Position numbers and translations under genes: made by a program. A DNA stretch of 41,781 nt from Myxococcales bacterium (GTDB lineage Bacteria > Myxococcota_A > UBA9042 > UBA3505): positions 1 through 41,781 of the forward strand of contig PBVT01000060.1 of the NCBI GenBank assembly GCA_002728755.1, written 5' to 3'. Under the pieces are notes generated by a model. The model did no database searches. It saw only the letters and a program-made list of their open reading frames with translations, and had not been told where the DNA came from. Positions within the stretch are counted from its first letter, which is position 1, and each line of letters starts with the position of its first letter. Positions 34,544 to 41,781 of the stretch are shown in pieces.

Positions 34544-35443
34544 ATGGCGTCACGTCGGAAATTTCTGCAGGGACTTGGTACGCTCGCTCTCTCCACATCC
34601 ATCGCTTGTTCCAAGCGCAAACCCTCTTCCGAGGCGATGGACGAAAGCGCGAAGGAAAAACCCACCCAATCCGAACGGTTCCCGTGCGGTTTCGTGGGAC
34701 ATGGTGCACCGACTCTGGCCACTACGCCCGCCAAAGGGCAGGATCTGTCGCGCTGGACCGGAGCCATCCAGAAGCCGAGCGCAATTCTTGTGGTATCGGC
34801 CCATTGGCAAAAACGTCCGGTAAGCATCGGTACGACCCGTACGATCCCGTTGATCTACGACTTCTATGGTTTCGAAAAGGAGCTCTATGAGCTGCAATAC
34901 CCAGCTCCAGGGGCCCCATTTTTAGCGGAGAGCTTGAAGGCGCGCCTTTCCGAACGGATGCCCGTGGAAGAGGAGCCGGAGCGAGGTCTGGACCATGGTG
35001 CCTGGGTGCCGCTTCTCTGGATGTACCCAGAGGCCGATGTGCCGGTGCTACCCCTGTCGTTGCCCACCCAGAACCCGGCCGAGTTATTTGAGTTGGGCCG
35101 AATTCTCGCACCTCTTCGTGACGAAGGGGTCTTCATCCTGGGGAGCGGGAATCTGACCCATAATCTTCGTCGGATTGATATGGCCGGATCGGGTACGACA
35201 CCGGCCTGGGCGGCGGAGTTCGACGAATGGATTCGGCAGGTCCTTGTGAGTCGTGATTACGACGCCTTGATGGATTATGAACAAAAAGCCCCTGCGGTGG
35301 ATCTGGCCCATCCGAGTCGCGAGCATTTCGTCCCGATCATCCTTGCCGCGGGAGCTGCTAGTGTGGCGGGCGATGGGGTGGGCTTTCCAGTTCAGGGCTT
35401 CGAGTTCTTGAGCATCTCCCGTCGCTGCGTTCAGTTCGGCTGA
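34544..35443 (+). CDS. DODA-type extradiol ring-cleavage dioxygenase (LigB/YgiD family) with Tat/lipoprotein leader
   Basis: The 299-residue product begins MASRRKFLQGLGTLALSTSIAC, a Tat motif (SRRKFLQ) with a possible lipobox Cys. This is unusual, since family members are normally cytoplasmic. Family motifs: GHGAPTL (metal His), VVSAHWQ (metal His), IYDFYGF, GLDHGAWVPLLWMYP (metal/catalytic His), GSGNLTHNLR and HPSREHFVPIILAAGAA. These match 4,5-DOPA dioxygenase-like enzymes that use Fe(II) or Zn to open catechol rings. Export would place activity in the periplasm, suggesting use on diffusible catechols (inference). It starts 3 bp after the preceding stop, and its stop overlaps the next ATG (TGATG). 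Confidence 0.93.
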   Translation: MASRRKFLQGLGTLALSTSIACSKRKPSSEAMDESAKEKPTQSERFPCGFVGHGAPTLATTPAKGQDLSRWTGAIQKPSAILVVSAHWQKRPVSIGTTRTIPLIYDFYGFEKELYELQYPAPGAPFLAESLKARLSERMPVEEEPERGLDHGAWVPLLWMYPEADVPVLPLSLPTQNPAELFELGRILAPLRDEGVFILGSGNLTHNLRRIDMAGSGTTPAWAAEFDEWIRQVLVSRDYDALMDYEQKAPAVDLAHPSREHFVPIILAAGAASVAGDGVGFPVQGFEFLSISRRCVQFG

Positions 35444-35820
35444 TGGCAGAGGCCTTAAAAGGGGGATGCCATTGTGGTGCAGTCCGGTACCAGGTACTGG
35501 TCCGGTCATTCGAGGCATTGGAATGCAACTGCTCTGTCTGCAGCAAGAAGGGGCTCCTGCATCTGATTGTCGACCGTGAGGACTTTGAGCTCCTACAGGG
35601 GGACGAAGAGTTGAGTCACTATCGGTTCCTCACTGGAGTAGCCGACCATATGTTCTGTCGTGTCTGTGGCGTGCAGTCATTCTACATTCCGCGTTCCCAT
35701 CCGGATCAGATCGACGTCAACATTCGCTGTCTCGATGGTGACGTTCTGGAACGCTTCACCGTCACCGCCTTCGATGGACGCAACTGGGAAGAGCATATCG
35801 GTGAGATCCGCGAGACCTGA
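35443..35820 (+). CDS. GFA-family (glutathione-dependent formaldehyde-activating-like) zinc protein
   Basis: The 125-residue product has the zinc-binding cysteines of the GFA/CENP-V fold: GGCHCGAVRY near the N terminus, ECNCSVCSKKG, and FCRVCGVQSFYIPRSHPD. The length is typical. Members bind glutathione or other thiol adducts; most have no proven reaction. Its ATG overlaps the stop of the dioxygenase gene by one base, so it is translationally coupled and probably handles a product or small aldehyde of that pathway (inference). Last gene of the lhgO operon. Confidence 0.95.
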   Translation: MAEALKGGCHCGAVRYQVLVRSFEALECNCSVCSKKGLLHLIVDREDFELLQGDEELSHYRFLTGVADHMFCRVCGVQSFYIPRSHPDQIDVNIRCLDGDVLERFTVTAFDGRNWEEHIGEIRET

Positions 35821-35865
35821 GCGATTCCATCGCCGCGCATGTAAATTGGGCGTTGGTGAAGAGAC

Positions 35866-37494
35866 TTAATGACAGGCGATGGAAAACGGAATTGCTCCAG
35901 ACGCGAGATTGTTCCCGCCCTCGGGCAGCAACGGAGTCATGGTCAGGTCATCTTGGTAATTATAGAAATGCATAAGTCCGGGCTCGCCAGGATCGTTGAA
36001 GTTATAGGACGATCCCACGACCACATTATGGTTTGTGTCTACGCAACCGGCCCCTCGTCCCAGCTCGGTGACTTCGTAGCCCACAAGGTTGTTGTTGTTA
36101 TAGCTGCGGTACCAACAGCCGAAACCGGCAAATTCCATGCAACCGAGGCCCACGTCCAGGTCGAAGGTCATAGGAACGACCAGGGTACTTGTGAACTCCG
36201 AATTATAGGCAGCCGTAACGAAGAAGACGTTCCCGGTCTCCGGATCGACGATGGGGTTATGGGCGTCGAGCAGGTTGGGCCGTTCCTGGTAGGGAATGTC
36301 CACATCGAAGAAGTCGGACACCACCGCGAAGTCGCTATGGTCGGCAATACTCCCATAGGAGTGCCCCGGGGGCGGTAGATCGACCGGATAGGAGAGGGCG
36401 ATCAACTCGCTCAGATTGCCGTGGCCACGGGCTGCGTAGAAGCGGGCTCTTTCGGCGTCGACGGATGTCGTGCGGATCTTGAATTGCGATGTGCTGGTCT
36501 GGGGATACAGAGTGGTCAGACTGATGGGGCCGTTGGGCAGGGCGATGGGGGTGCCACTGCTCACGTCATAGATATGTAAATCAAAGGTGGTGAAATCCAC
36601 CACGAACATGATTTTGCGCTGGTTATCGAAGACGGGGCGCAGTCCAGGGGCGATCTGGAATGGCGATCCGGCCATCTCCGCGAGAGCGGTGGGATTGGTT
36701 GTGTCATAGACATGCAATAACAGATGATCAAGGGGCTGACCCTGGGGCAGAACAGGGACCGCCGTTACATAGAGCCGTCGGGTGGAGGAATCGGCGGACA
36801 CAAAAAGCGGAGGATGGCTGTAGCCTATTGTCGACACAACGGTGGGCAGGTCGAAGGCACCACCGGGGGCCTCTGGCCGATCCAGCTGGTAGACCTTCAC
36901 CTTCTTGATCATATCGTGGACCAGAAAGAGCAGGTTGTTTTCTGCATCCAGAGCCATATCGTAGGCGAAGTGATCGACGGTGATGGACGAGACCAGCTCG
37001 GGGCTCGCCGTGTCCACCCGGTATACGTTCAGATTCTTACTGGCGAAGTGGGCCGCGTATACGATTCCACTTTGGCCATTGGGGTCCGAGGGCGGGGTGG
37101 TATCCGTAGAGCCTGTATCGTTGCTGGTCCCCGGATCATTATTCCCGCCTGGATCCGTAGTGCTGCCGGTATCTGTGGGGCTTCCCGGATCGGTGGGGTT
37201 CCCTGGATCGGTGGGGTTTCCGGGATCGGTGCCTGTGCTTGTATCGGTGCCTGTGCTCGTGTCGGTGCCCGTGCTGGTATCGGAGGGAGTCCCTTCGTCG
37301 GCGGGGGTATCCGTATCGTTGGGTAGGATTTGACCGGCGTCCTGGTCCGCGCCATCGGCGGGCGGAGCGGTGGAGTCTTCGGTGGTTACGCTATCACCGG
37401 CGCCGACGGGATCGCCGGTGTCGTCCGCGCTGTCCGCGCCACTTCCACACCCAAGAAAAGCCGAGATCACAAGGCAAAACAGGACACGTCGCAT
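35866..37494 (-). CDS. Beta-propeller lipoprotein with long TD/GT-rich linker
   Basis: The 542-residue product starts at ATG 37494 with GGAGGAG upstream (a TTG one codon earlier is in frame). The lipobox ends FLGC. A linker to about residue 140 is made of repeats such as TSTGTD, NPTDPG and SPTDTG. The rest is a propeller-like domain: GIVYAAHFASKNLNVYRVD, AYDMALDAENNLLFLVHD, STRRLYVTAVPV, KIMFVVDFTTFDLHIYDV, ARFYAARGHGNLSELIAL, and a terminal SGAIPFSIACH. No catalytic motif. It is similar in layout, not detectably in sequence, to the propeller lipoprotein at 24816. Surface or periplasmic; role unknown. It is convergent with the lhgO operon. Confidence 0.85.
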   Translation of the reverse strand: MRRVLFCLVISAFLGCGSGADSADDTGDPVGAGDSVTTEDSTAPPADGADQDAGQILPNDTDTPADEGTPSDTSTGTDTSTGTDTSTGTDPGNPTDPGNPTDPGSPTDTGSTTDPGGNNDPGTSNDTGSTDTTPPSDPNGQSGIVYAAHFASKNLNVYRVDTASPELVSSITVDHFAYDMALDAENNLLFLVHDMIKKVKVYQLDRPEAPGGAFDLPTVVSTIGYSHPPLFVSADSSTRRLYVTAVPVLPQGQPLDHLLLHVYDTTNPTALAEMAGSPFQIAPGLRPVFDNQRKIMFVVDFTTFDLHIYDVSSGTPIALPNGPISLTTLYPQTSTSQFKIRTTSVDAERARFYAARGHGNLSELIALSYPVDLPPPGHSYGSIADHSDFAVVSDFFDVDIPYQERPNLLDAHNPIVDPETGNVFFVTAAYNSEFTSTLVVPMTFDLDVGLGCMEFAGFGCWYRSYNNNNLVGYEVTELGRGAGCVDTNHNVVVGSSYNFNDPGEPGLMHFYNYQDDLTMTPLLPEGGNNLASGAIPFSIACH

Positions 37495-37564
37495 CAATTC
37501 TCCTCCGAATTAGCCAGTCTGTGCAAGCTAGGGAGCGCGACGCGACCTGTCAAGGAAGGGGCAC

Positions 37565-39721
37565 TTACGCACCCATATCGGCTGCGTAATCAATCGTCCC
37601 TTCTAGTGCTCGTTTTAATCCTTCTTTTAGAACGGGTTTGAGTCTGTCCGGTGGGTCCAGTTGAGTAATGGCTACGTCGACCACGGTGGCCAGGGCCGCA
37701 CCTGTGAGGATCGTAGAGTTCATCTTGAGATTGCCCATAATCACGCGCCTTTTCATTGGGTCCGACTCTTTTGCTGCGCGGCCGATGGTGACGATAGCGT
37801 TTGTAAGAAATCTGGAGAGGCCGTTCACAACTAATCGGTTGAGGATCAGTAATTTGAGGTCACCTTTCTGACCTTTCAATGCTTCACTCTTCTCCAGGTC
37901 AGCCTGTGCTCTCGTCAGTCGATTTGTGGCATTTACGAGCTGTTTGTCGTTCTCGGGATACTTCCCATTCAGGCCTGTTCTGCCCGAATATTGTTTTACT
38001 TTCTTCGCTGCATGCCGTCGGTTCGCCTCGGCGTTTGGATACAATCGAGAAACCTGTCTGTTGAGCGAACGATTCACCTTGTCCTTTACGACTACGCCAG
38101 TGGTCACTTCAGCGACGATCCCAAGAACCATGTTGATACGCTCATAGGGGTCTGTCTCATGATTGATCTTCTGCCAATCGTTCTGAATTCTGGATGCCGA
38201 TTTAACAGCAATCTGAAGGGCGGGACCGTTGTTCTTTATCCAGAGAACGAGCTCGCGGAGCTGGTTTGCCCGTCGTATTCTGGTCGACTTACTAGCACTC
38301 TGTATGGACTTGAGTAGCGCTCGGACCTTCTTCCCTTTTCCGAGAACACCAACGATGGCAGAAGCTGGGATCACGGAGGCGACGATTTCACCAACGAGCC
38401 CAGCAAATTCTCGGTCGACTTCAAAGCCTTTCCTATTTGCTTTGTCGGTGAAATCGTTGATTCCATCCATTACTTTTCCAACAGACTGATCGTACGCATC
38501 ACTACAGCCGCTGAAATTTTCTCCTGTGGTAATACTTACTAAGGCGTCAGCTGCCGTGGGGACGGACTTTATAACACCATTGGCCGTCGCCACCGTCGCT
38601 GATGGCACGGATTTTACGGCTTCCACCAACGCAGTCTTGCCCGAGATGCGATTCTTCTGTTTTTCGGTTGCGTGGTCATTTGCCATCATTGTGCGTGTCT
38701 TTAGTAGTCGGACCCGCTTATAAGCGCTCTGAAACTGGGAACGTAGCACCGTGGGCTCGCCTTTTGAGGTGTCTTTCCTGCTGAGTCGTGCGTAATTCAA
38801 CCGGAGCCGTTTTGTGATTCTTTTCAGTTTACGAATGGTCCGTGCACGGTCTTTATAGCTTCCTCGCAGAGTCAAGAGAGCGGCGCCTGCGCGGTCCTGG
38901 TAGCGCCGAATATCCGCCATCAACGCGCGCTGCATCAGGGTGGTAATTGCGCGCTTCTGGCTTTCTTCGGTCGTCTTCGTAAAGGCCTCGTTCAAGAAGA
39001 AGAAGGCCCATTCGGGGTCTTTCGTTAGCAGTGGACTATATTCATTGAGGGCTTTGTCATATAGGCGATGTTTTCGCGCATTACGTTTGGGGGCTTTGTC
39101 TTCTTTGGCAGAGGCGGTGCCGGCCATGGTGCCCAGGAGGGCCTCGGCGCTCTGGCCTTTGACCACGAGATCGGCGACCGCGTCGGCGTGGTTTTCGTAT
39201 TTGTCGCCGGCCTGGCCCATTCCACCACGCAGGCTGATCCCGGCTCGCTGCTGCACCACATGGGCAGCCTCATGAGCCGCGGTATGAAGATCGGGATAGC
39301 CGTCAAAGGCGATATGTTCGCCCATGGCGAAGGCCTTGGCCCCGATCTGAGTGGCCGCCTCGCTAGCCTGGCTTCCTATATGGGCGCGGACATTGCCCAC
39401 ATCGTATTTACCGAACGCGGCCTGGATTTGTTCCAGATGGGGAAGGGATTGTCCTGAACCACGGATTCCCGATTTTGCGACCTTCAACGCCCAGTCCTGA
39501 TGCTGCGCAGAACCGGCCCCAGCCGTCTCTTTGCCTAGCCCCCGAAGGCTCGCAACATCCGAACTCGGATCCTGTGCCCGGCTCTGCTTGCACTGAAGCT
39601 GTCCGGCGGCCAGGCCCCGAAGCTCGGAGAGCGGTCCGATATTCGAGATGATTCCCGTTTCCTGCTGTGGCTCGATGAGATGTTCACGTTTGCGATCGTT
39701 GATGTGTGCGAAGCTTGCCAT
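37565..39721 (-). CDS. DUF4157 protein with large unknown C-terminal domain (putative eCIS effector)
   Basis: The 718-residue product starts at ATG 39721, chosen over 39754 because MASFAHI matches MAFAHTS of the other DUF4157 protein. Residues about 92-200 are DUF4157 with [10 protein letters not shown] (HEAAH 150-154) and [13 protein letters not shown], highly similar to the first copy. The C-terminal 500 residues have a Lys/Arg-rich helical region (about 210-360) and then hydrophobic, Gly/Ala-rich stretches ([55 protein letters not shown]) that could insert in membranes. No family is recognised. One 60-base line in the DUF4157 part (39301) has 38 G+C; one in the C-terminal part (38041) has 29. 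No immunity gene is seen downstream. Confidence 0.85.
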   Translation of the reverse strand: MASFAHINDRKREHLIEPQQETGIISNIGPLSELRGLAAGQLQCKQSRAQDPSSDVASLRGLGKETAGAGSAQHQDWALKVAKSGIRGSGQSLPHLEQIQAAFGKYDVGNVRAHIGSQASEAATQIGAKAFAMGEHIAFDGYPDLHTAAHEAAHVVQQRAGISLRGGMGQAGDKYENHADAVADLVVKGQSAEALLGTMAGTASAKEDKAPKRNARKHRLYDKALNEYSPLLTKDPEWAFFFLNEAFTKTTEESQKRAITTLMQRALMADIRRYQDRAGAALLTLRGSYKDRARTIRKLKRITKRLRLNYARLSRKDTSKGEPTVLRSQFQSAYKRVRLLKTRTMMANDHATEKQKNRISGKTALVEAVKSVPSATVATANGVIKSVPTAADALVSITTGENFSGCSDAYDQSVGKVMDGINDFTDKANRKGFEVDREFAGLVGEIVASVIPASAIVGVLGKGKKVRALLKSIQSASKSTRIRRANQLRELVLWIKNNGPALQIAVKSASRIQNDWQKINHETDPYERINMVLGIVAEVTTGVVVKDKVNRSLNRQVSRLYPNAEANRRHAAKKVKQYSGRTGLNGKYPENDKQLVNATNRLTRAQADLEKSEALKGQKGDLKLLILNRLVVNGLSRFLTNAIVTIGRAAKESDPMKRRVIMGNLKMNSTILTGAALATVVDVAITQLDPPDRLKPVLKEGLKRALEGTIDYAADMGA

Positions 39722-39809
39722 GATAGACCCAACCCATGTCTGATTCGGTCCCATAGAAAGGCAAGGGGTATGCCAGACCCCACCAATCCGCGCGCGCGAG
39801 AGCGTCGGC

Positions 39810-39838
39810 TTTATAACCTGTTGTATTCACAGGTTAAA
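39810..39838 (-). promoter_or_regulatory. Candidate promoter/operator of the second DUF4157 gene
   Basis: Read on the minus strand, TTTAAC (39838-39833) and TATAAA (39815-39810) are 17 bp apart, as for -35 and -10 boxes. A perfect inverted repeat, TAACCTGT-7 bp-ACAGGTTA (39814-39836), fills the spacer and touches both boxes. A dimeric regulator bound there would block RNA polymerase or realign the boxes. The leader to the ATG at 39721 would be about 80 bases. Confidence 0.5.
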
Positions 39839-39942
39839 CGCAGGGATATACCATTGCCGGAGAACCCGGCTTACGGTGTCGTGCAGGGCTGGATCCAGGG
39901 GCGCTCATCCCTCGTATGTGGGGCATGTCACAGGGGGGCGGG

Positions 39943-41781
39943 CTATGACTTTTTCGAACGCTTTTTCGCGGCCGTTTTGGCCGGTTTTTTTGCCGCCGGT
40001 TTCCCTCCGCCCGCGGCGGCCTTGGCCTCAGCTTTGATAGGCGAGGGCGGGAGTACGAGCTTTTTGGGCTCGATTACTTCGCGGACGATCTTACCCTGGG
40101 CCCGGCATTCCGCCATGGCGGCCTTCATAAGGTGGGTCTGGCCGATGGCCGAATCTTCGTCGCGGGCCCGATAGGCGGCGCGAAGCAGGGCGTTCTTGAT
40201 ATGTCCACCGGCCAACTCGAATTGCTCACCGAGCTCCAGGTAATCGACATCGTCCAGGGTCGGCGCTTCGGGAGGCATGAGGATCCCCCAGATATTGGCC
40301 CGCTCCTCGGGTTCGGGGAAGGGGAAGGTGACGCGGAATTGGATCCGTCGTTGGAGCGCCTCATCCAGGTTCCCGAAGAGGTTCGTGGTTAAGACCGTGA
40401 TTCCATCGTAGCGCTCGATCTCCTGAAGCAGAAGATTGACTTCCATATTGGCGTAGCGGTCGTTGGCGCTTTTGGCGTCGGCACTGCGGCGCCCGAAGAG
40501 GGAGTCTGCTTCGTCGAATAGGAGCATCGCGCGAGCGGCCCGGGCGCGAACAAAGATCTCGGCGATATTCCGTTCCGTCTCACCGACCCATTTGCTGACG
40601 ACGTTGGGGATATGCACCCGATAGAGTGGAAGCTTGAGTTCGTTGGCCAGGATCTCGGCGGTGAATGTCTTACCGGTACCGGGTGGGCCATCGAAGAGGA
40701 CACAGATGCCACGGCCGGTCGGAAGGCGTTTACCGAATCCCCAACGATTGAGTACGTATTCGCGGTGCCGACACGCTGCCAGCACTTCGTCGATCTGCAG
40801 CATCTCTTTCTCGGGCAGAATCAGACGGTCCAGGCCAATATCGGAACCGCCCTTCACGGCCAGATCGTCGAAACGAGCGCCCAGCTGGGTCTCGGCGGCG
40901 TCCCGCAGATGCTGCATGGTGAGCTCGTCGCCTTTTTCGCTGGCCATGCGGGACAGGGCGATGAGAACGGTATTACGTATCTTGGCCCCGTTGAATTCGT
41001 AGGTGTTGGCCAGGGTGACCACGTCGATGTCGTCTGACAGGGGGGCGTTGGCGGGCAGATGCACTTCCCAGATGAGCTCACGTTGGCTCGGATTGGGCGC
41101 TTCGAAGTCGAGGCGGTATAGAATCCGGCGGGCCATCGCGAAGTCGATGGTGGGGGCGTTATTGGTGGTAAGGATCATCAACCCTTCTTGGCGATCCATG
41201 GTCTCAAGCATGGCCAGGAAGCGGGCGTCTCGATCACTTAATAGGCTCTCACAATCGTCTAGAAGAACCACCGCGTCGGCCAAAGAGGCGATACGGAAGA
41301 TCTCCGAGAGGACAGGTTGTAGGGCCGCACGGGTCGCCAGCAGTTTGGATGTATGCACCTGCAGGAGAGTGCGTTCCATTCTTGAGGCGATACCATGGGC
41401 AAAGGCGGTCTTACCGGTACCGGGTGGTCCGGCGAATAGCAGGACCACGCCTTTGCCGCGTTGAAAGACGCCGCCATAGCCCCATTCGTTTAGATTTCGA
41501 TGTACGATCGGCTCGCCCGAGACGACCTCCCAGATCAGATCTTTCTGTTCTGTATCCAGGATCACATCGTGCCAGCTATGTTCCGGTGCCACGAGCTGGC
41601 AGTATTGGGACATAGGGCCGGAGAGAAGGGGCCGTTCGAGTACGAAGTTTGCCAGGGTGTCGGTAGCCCGAACCTCCATCTCGGTGGGGTTGATTTCGGT
41701 ACCGATGGGTACCAGGGTGATCAACCCATTTCGAATCAGGGCGCTCTCGGGGCCTAGAAGGGTGCGGCCCATAAAGCGTTC
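39943..41781 (-). CDS. Twin-AAA+ ATPase, 5' end cut by window edge (eCIS-type ATPase likely)
   Basis: The frame stays open to the right edge (codons ERF precede the first Met at 41772), so the N terminus is missing. Numbered from that Met (609 residues), the first AAA module has Walker A GPPGTGKT (115-122) but Walker B VVLLDDCE with Asp173 where Glu is usual, so hydrolysis may be weak. The second has GPPGTGKT (362-369), MLLFDEAD (416-423), sensor LTTN and an arginine-finger pair in EALQRRIQF. The last 25 residues are Lys/Ala/Gly-rich. Cdc48-like twin-AAA proteins accompany eCIS clusters, and the neighbouring DUF4157 gene supports this, but a remodelling ATPase of another system is not excluded. 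Confidence 0.85.
   Translation of the reverse strand, partial: ERFMGRTLLGPESALIRNGLITLVPIGTEINPTEMEVRATDTLANFVLERPLLSGPMSQYCQLVAPEHSWHDVILDTEQKDLIWEVVSGEPIVHRNLNEWGYGGVFQRGKGVVLLFAGPPGTGKTAFAHGIASRMERTLLQVHTSKLLATRAALQPVLSEIFRIASLADAVVLLDDCESLLSDRDARFLAMLETMDRQEGLMILTTNNAPTIDFAMARRILYRLDFEAPNPSQRELIWEVHLPANAPLSDDIDVVTLANTYEFNGAKIRNTVLIALSRMASEKGDELTMQHLRDAAETQLGARFDDLAVKGGSDIGLDRLILPEKEMLQIDEVLAACRHREYVLNRWGFGKRLPTGRGICVLFDGPPGTGKTFTAEILANELKLPLYRVHIPNVVSKWVGETERNIAEIFVRARAARAMLLFDEADSLFGRRSADAKSANDRYANMEVNLLLQEIERYDGITVLTTNLFGNLDEALQRRIQFRVTFPFPEPEERANIWGILMPPEAPTLDDVDYLELGEQFELAGGHIKNALLRAAYRARDEDSAIGQTHLMKAAMAECRAQGKIVREVIEPKKLVLPPSPIKAEAKAAAGGGKPAAKKPAKTAAKKRSKKS

Noticed and set aside
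39680..40174. Plus-strand open frame with a CGACH segment over the gap between the ATPase and DUF4157 genes
   Set aside because: It runs antisense into the 3' end of the ATPase gene, where its residues become low-complexity Ala/Phe from the Lys/Ala tail of that gene. No signal, family or good Shine-Dalgarno supports it.

Overview
The window looks like part of a chromosome from the myxobacterial (Myxococcota / Bradymonadota-like) lineage; this assignment is inference. The support is a MYXO-CTERM-like sorting tail, a CarF-type plasmanylethanolamine desaturase, an AgmX/PglI-type C-terminal domain after ExbD-like folds, and many exported lipoproteins whose lipobox is followed by long low-complexity linkers (GGTDE, DATPDAEPD, TSTGTD types). 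It also has a DODA/GFA/LhgO oxidation operon and DUF4157 proteins typical of extracellular contractile injection systems (eCIS). No tRNA, rRNA, CRISPR array, transposase or integrase was found. Genes are dense, and no stretch over about 220 bases lacks one.

Layout. 1-3.2 kb: the end of a pentapeptide-repeat protein, a small secreted protein, msrA, and an ExbD/AgmX-like lipoprotein. 3.3-4.6 kb: a DUF4157 protein with a Tae4-like peptidoglycan amidase as its C-terminal domain. 4.7-8.6 kb: a surface glycoside hydrolase lipoprotein whose last 44 bp are repeated exactly 1.7 kb downstream; between the copies sits one lower-GC gene for a secreted coiled-coil protein, so this looks like a small inserted cassette. 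8.6-11.6 kb: a MYXO-CTERM-like protein, an EEP-fold phosphodiesterase lipoprotein and a Cu/Zn-type permease. 11.6-20 kb: a GH18 chitinase-like lipoprotein, menB, an SGNH hydrolase lipoprotein, a CarF homologue and a very large Notch(LNR)/EGF-repeat lipoprotein. 20-22 kb: a TANGO2-family protein behind two paralogous basic lipoproteins. 22-26 kb: an alginate-export-type porin, then a TPP riboswitch controlling an outer-membrane beta-barrel and a beta-propeller lipoprotein. 26-31 kb: a SWIM-SNF2 helicase and an acyl-CoA synthetase. 31-36 kb: a methyltransferase divergent from a four-gene operon (LhgO, a HisKA/pseudo-receiver protein, a DODA dioxygenase, a GFA protein). 36-41.8 kb: another propeller lipoprotein, a second DUF4157 protein, and the 3' part of a twin-AAA ATPase that runs off the right edge.

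How the parts fit. The two DUF4157 proteins share an N-terminal region of about 200 residues, including an identical HEAAH motif, but have unrelated C-terminal domains. In both, hand-counted GC is lower in the C-terminal half, the pattern expected of a delivery chassis that exchanges toxin domains. The AAA ATPase beside the second one suggests an eCIS gene cluster beyond the right edge. Separately, the TPP riboswitch in front of a non-TonB-type barrel and lipoprotein suggests an unrecognised outer-membrane route for thiamin or its precursors. These two, together with the 44-bp-repeat cassette, are the most likely new biology here.
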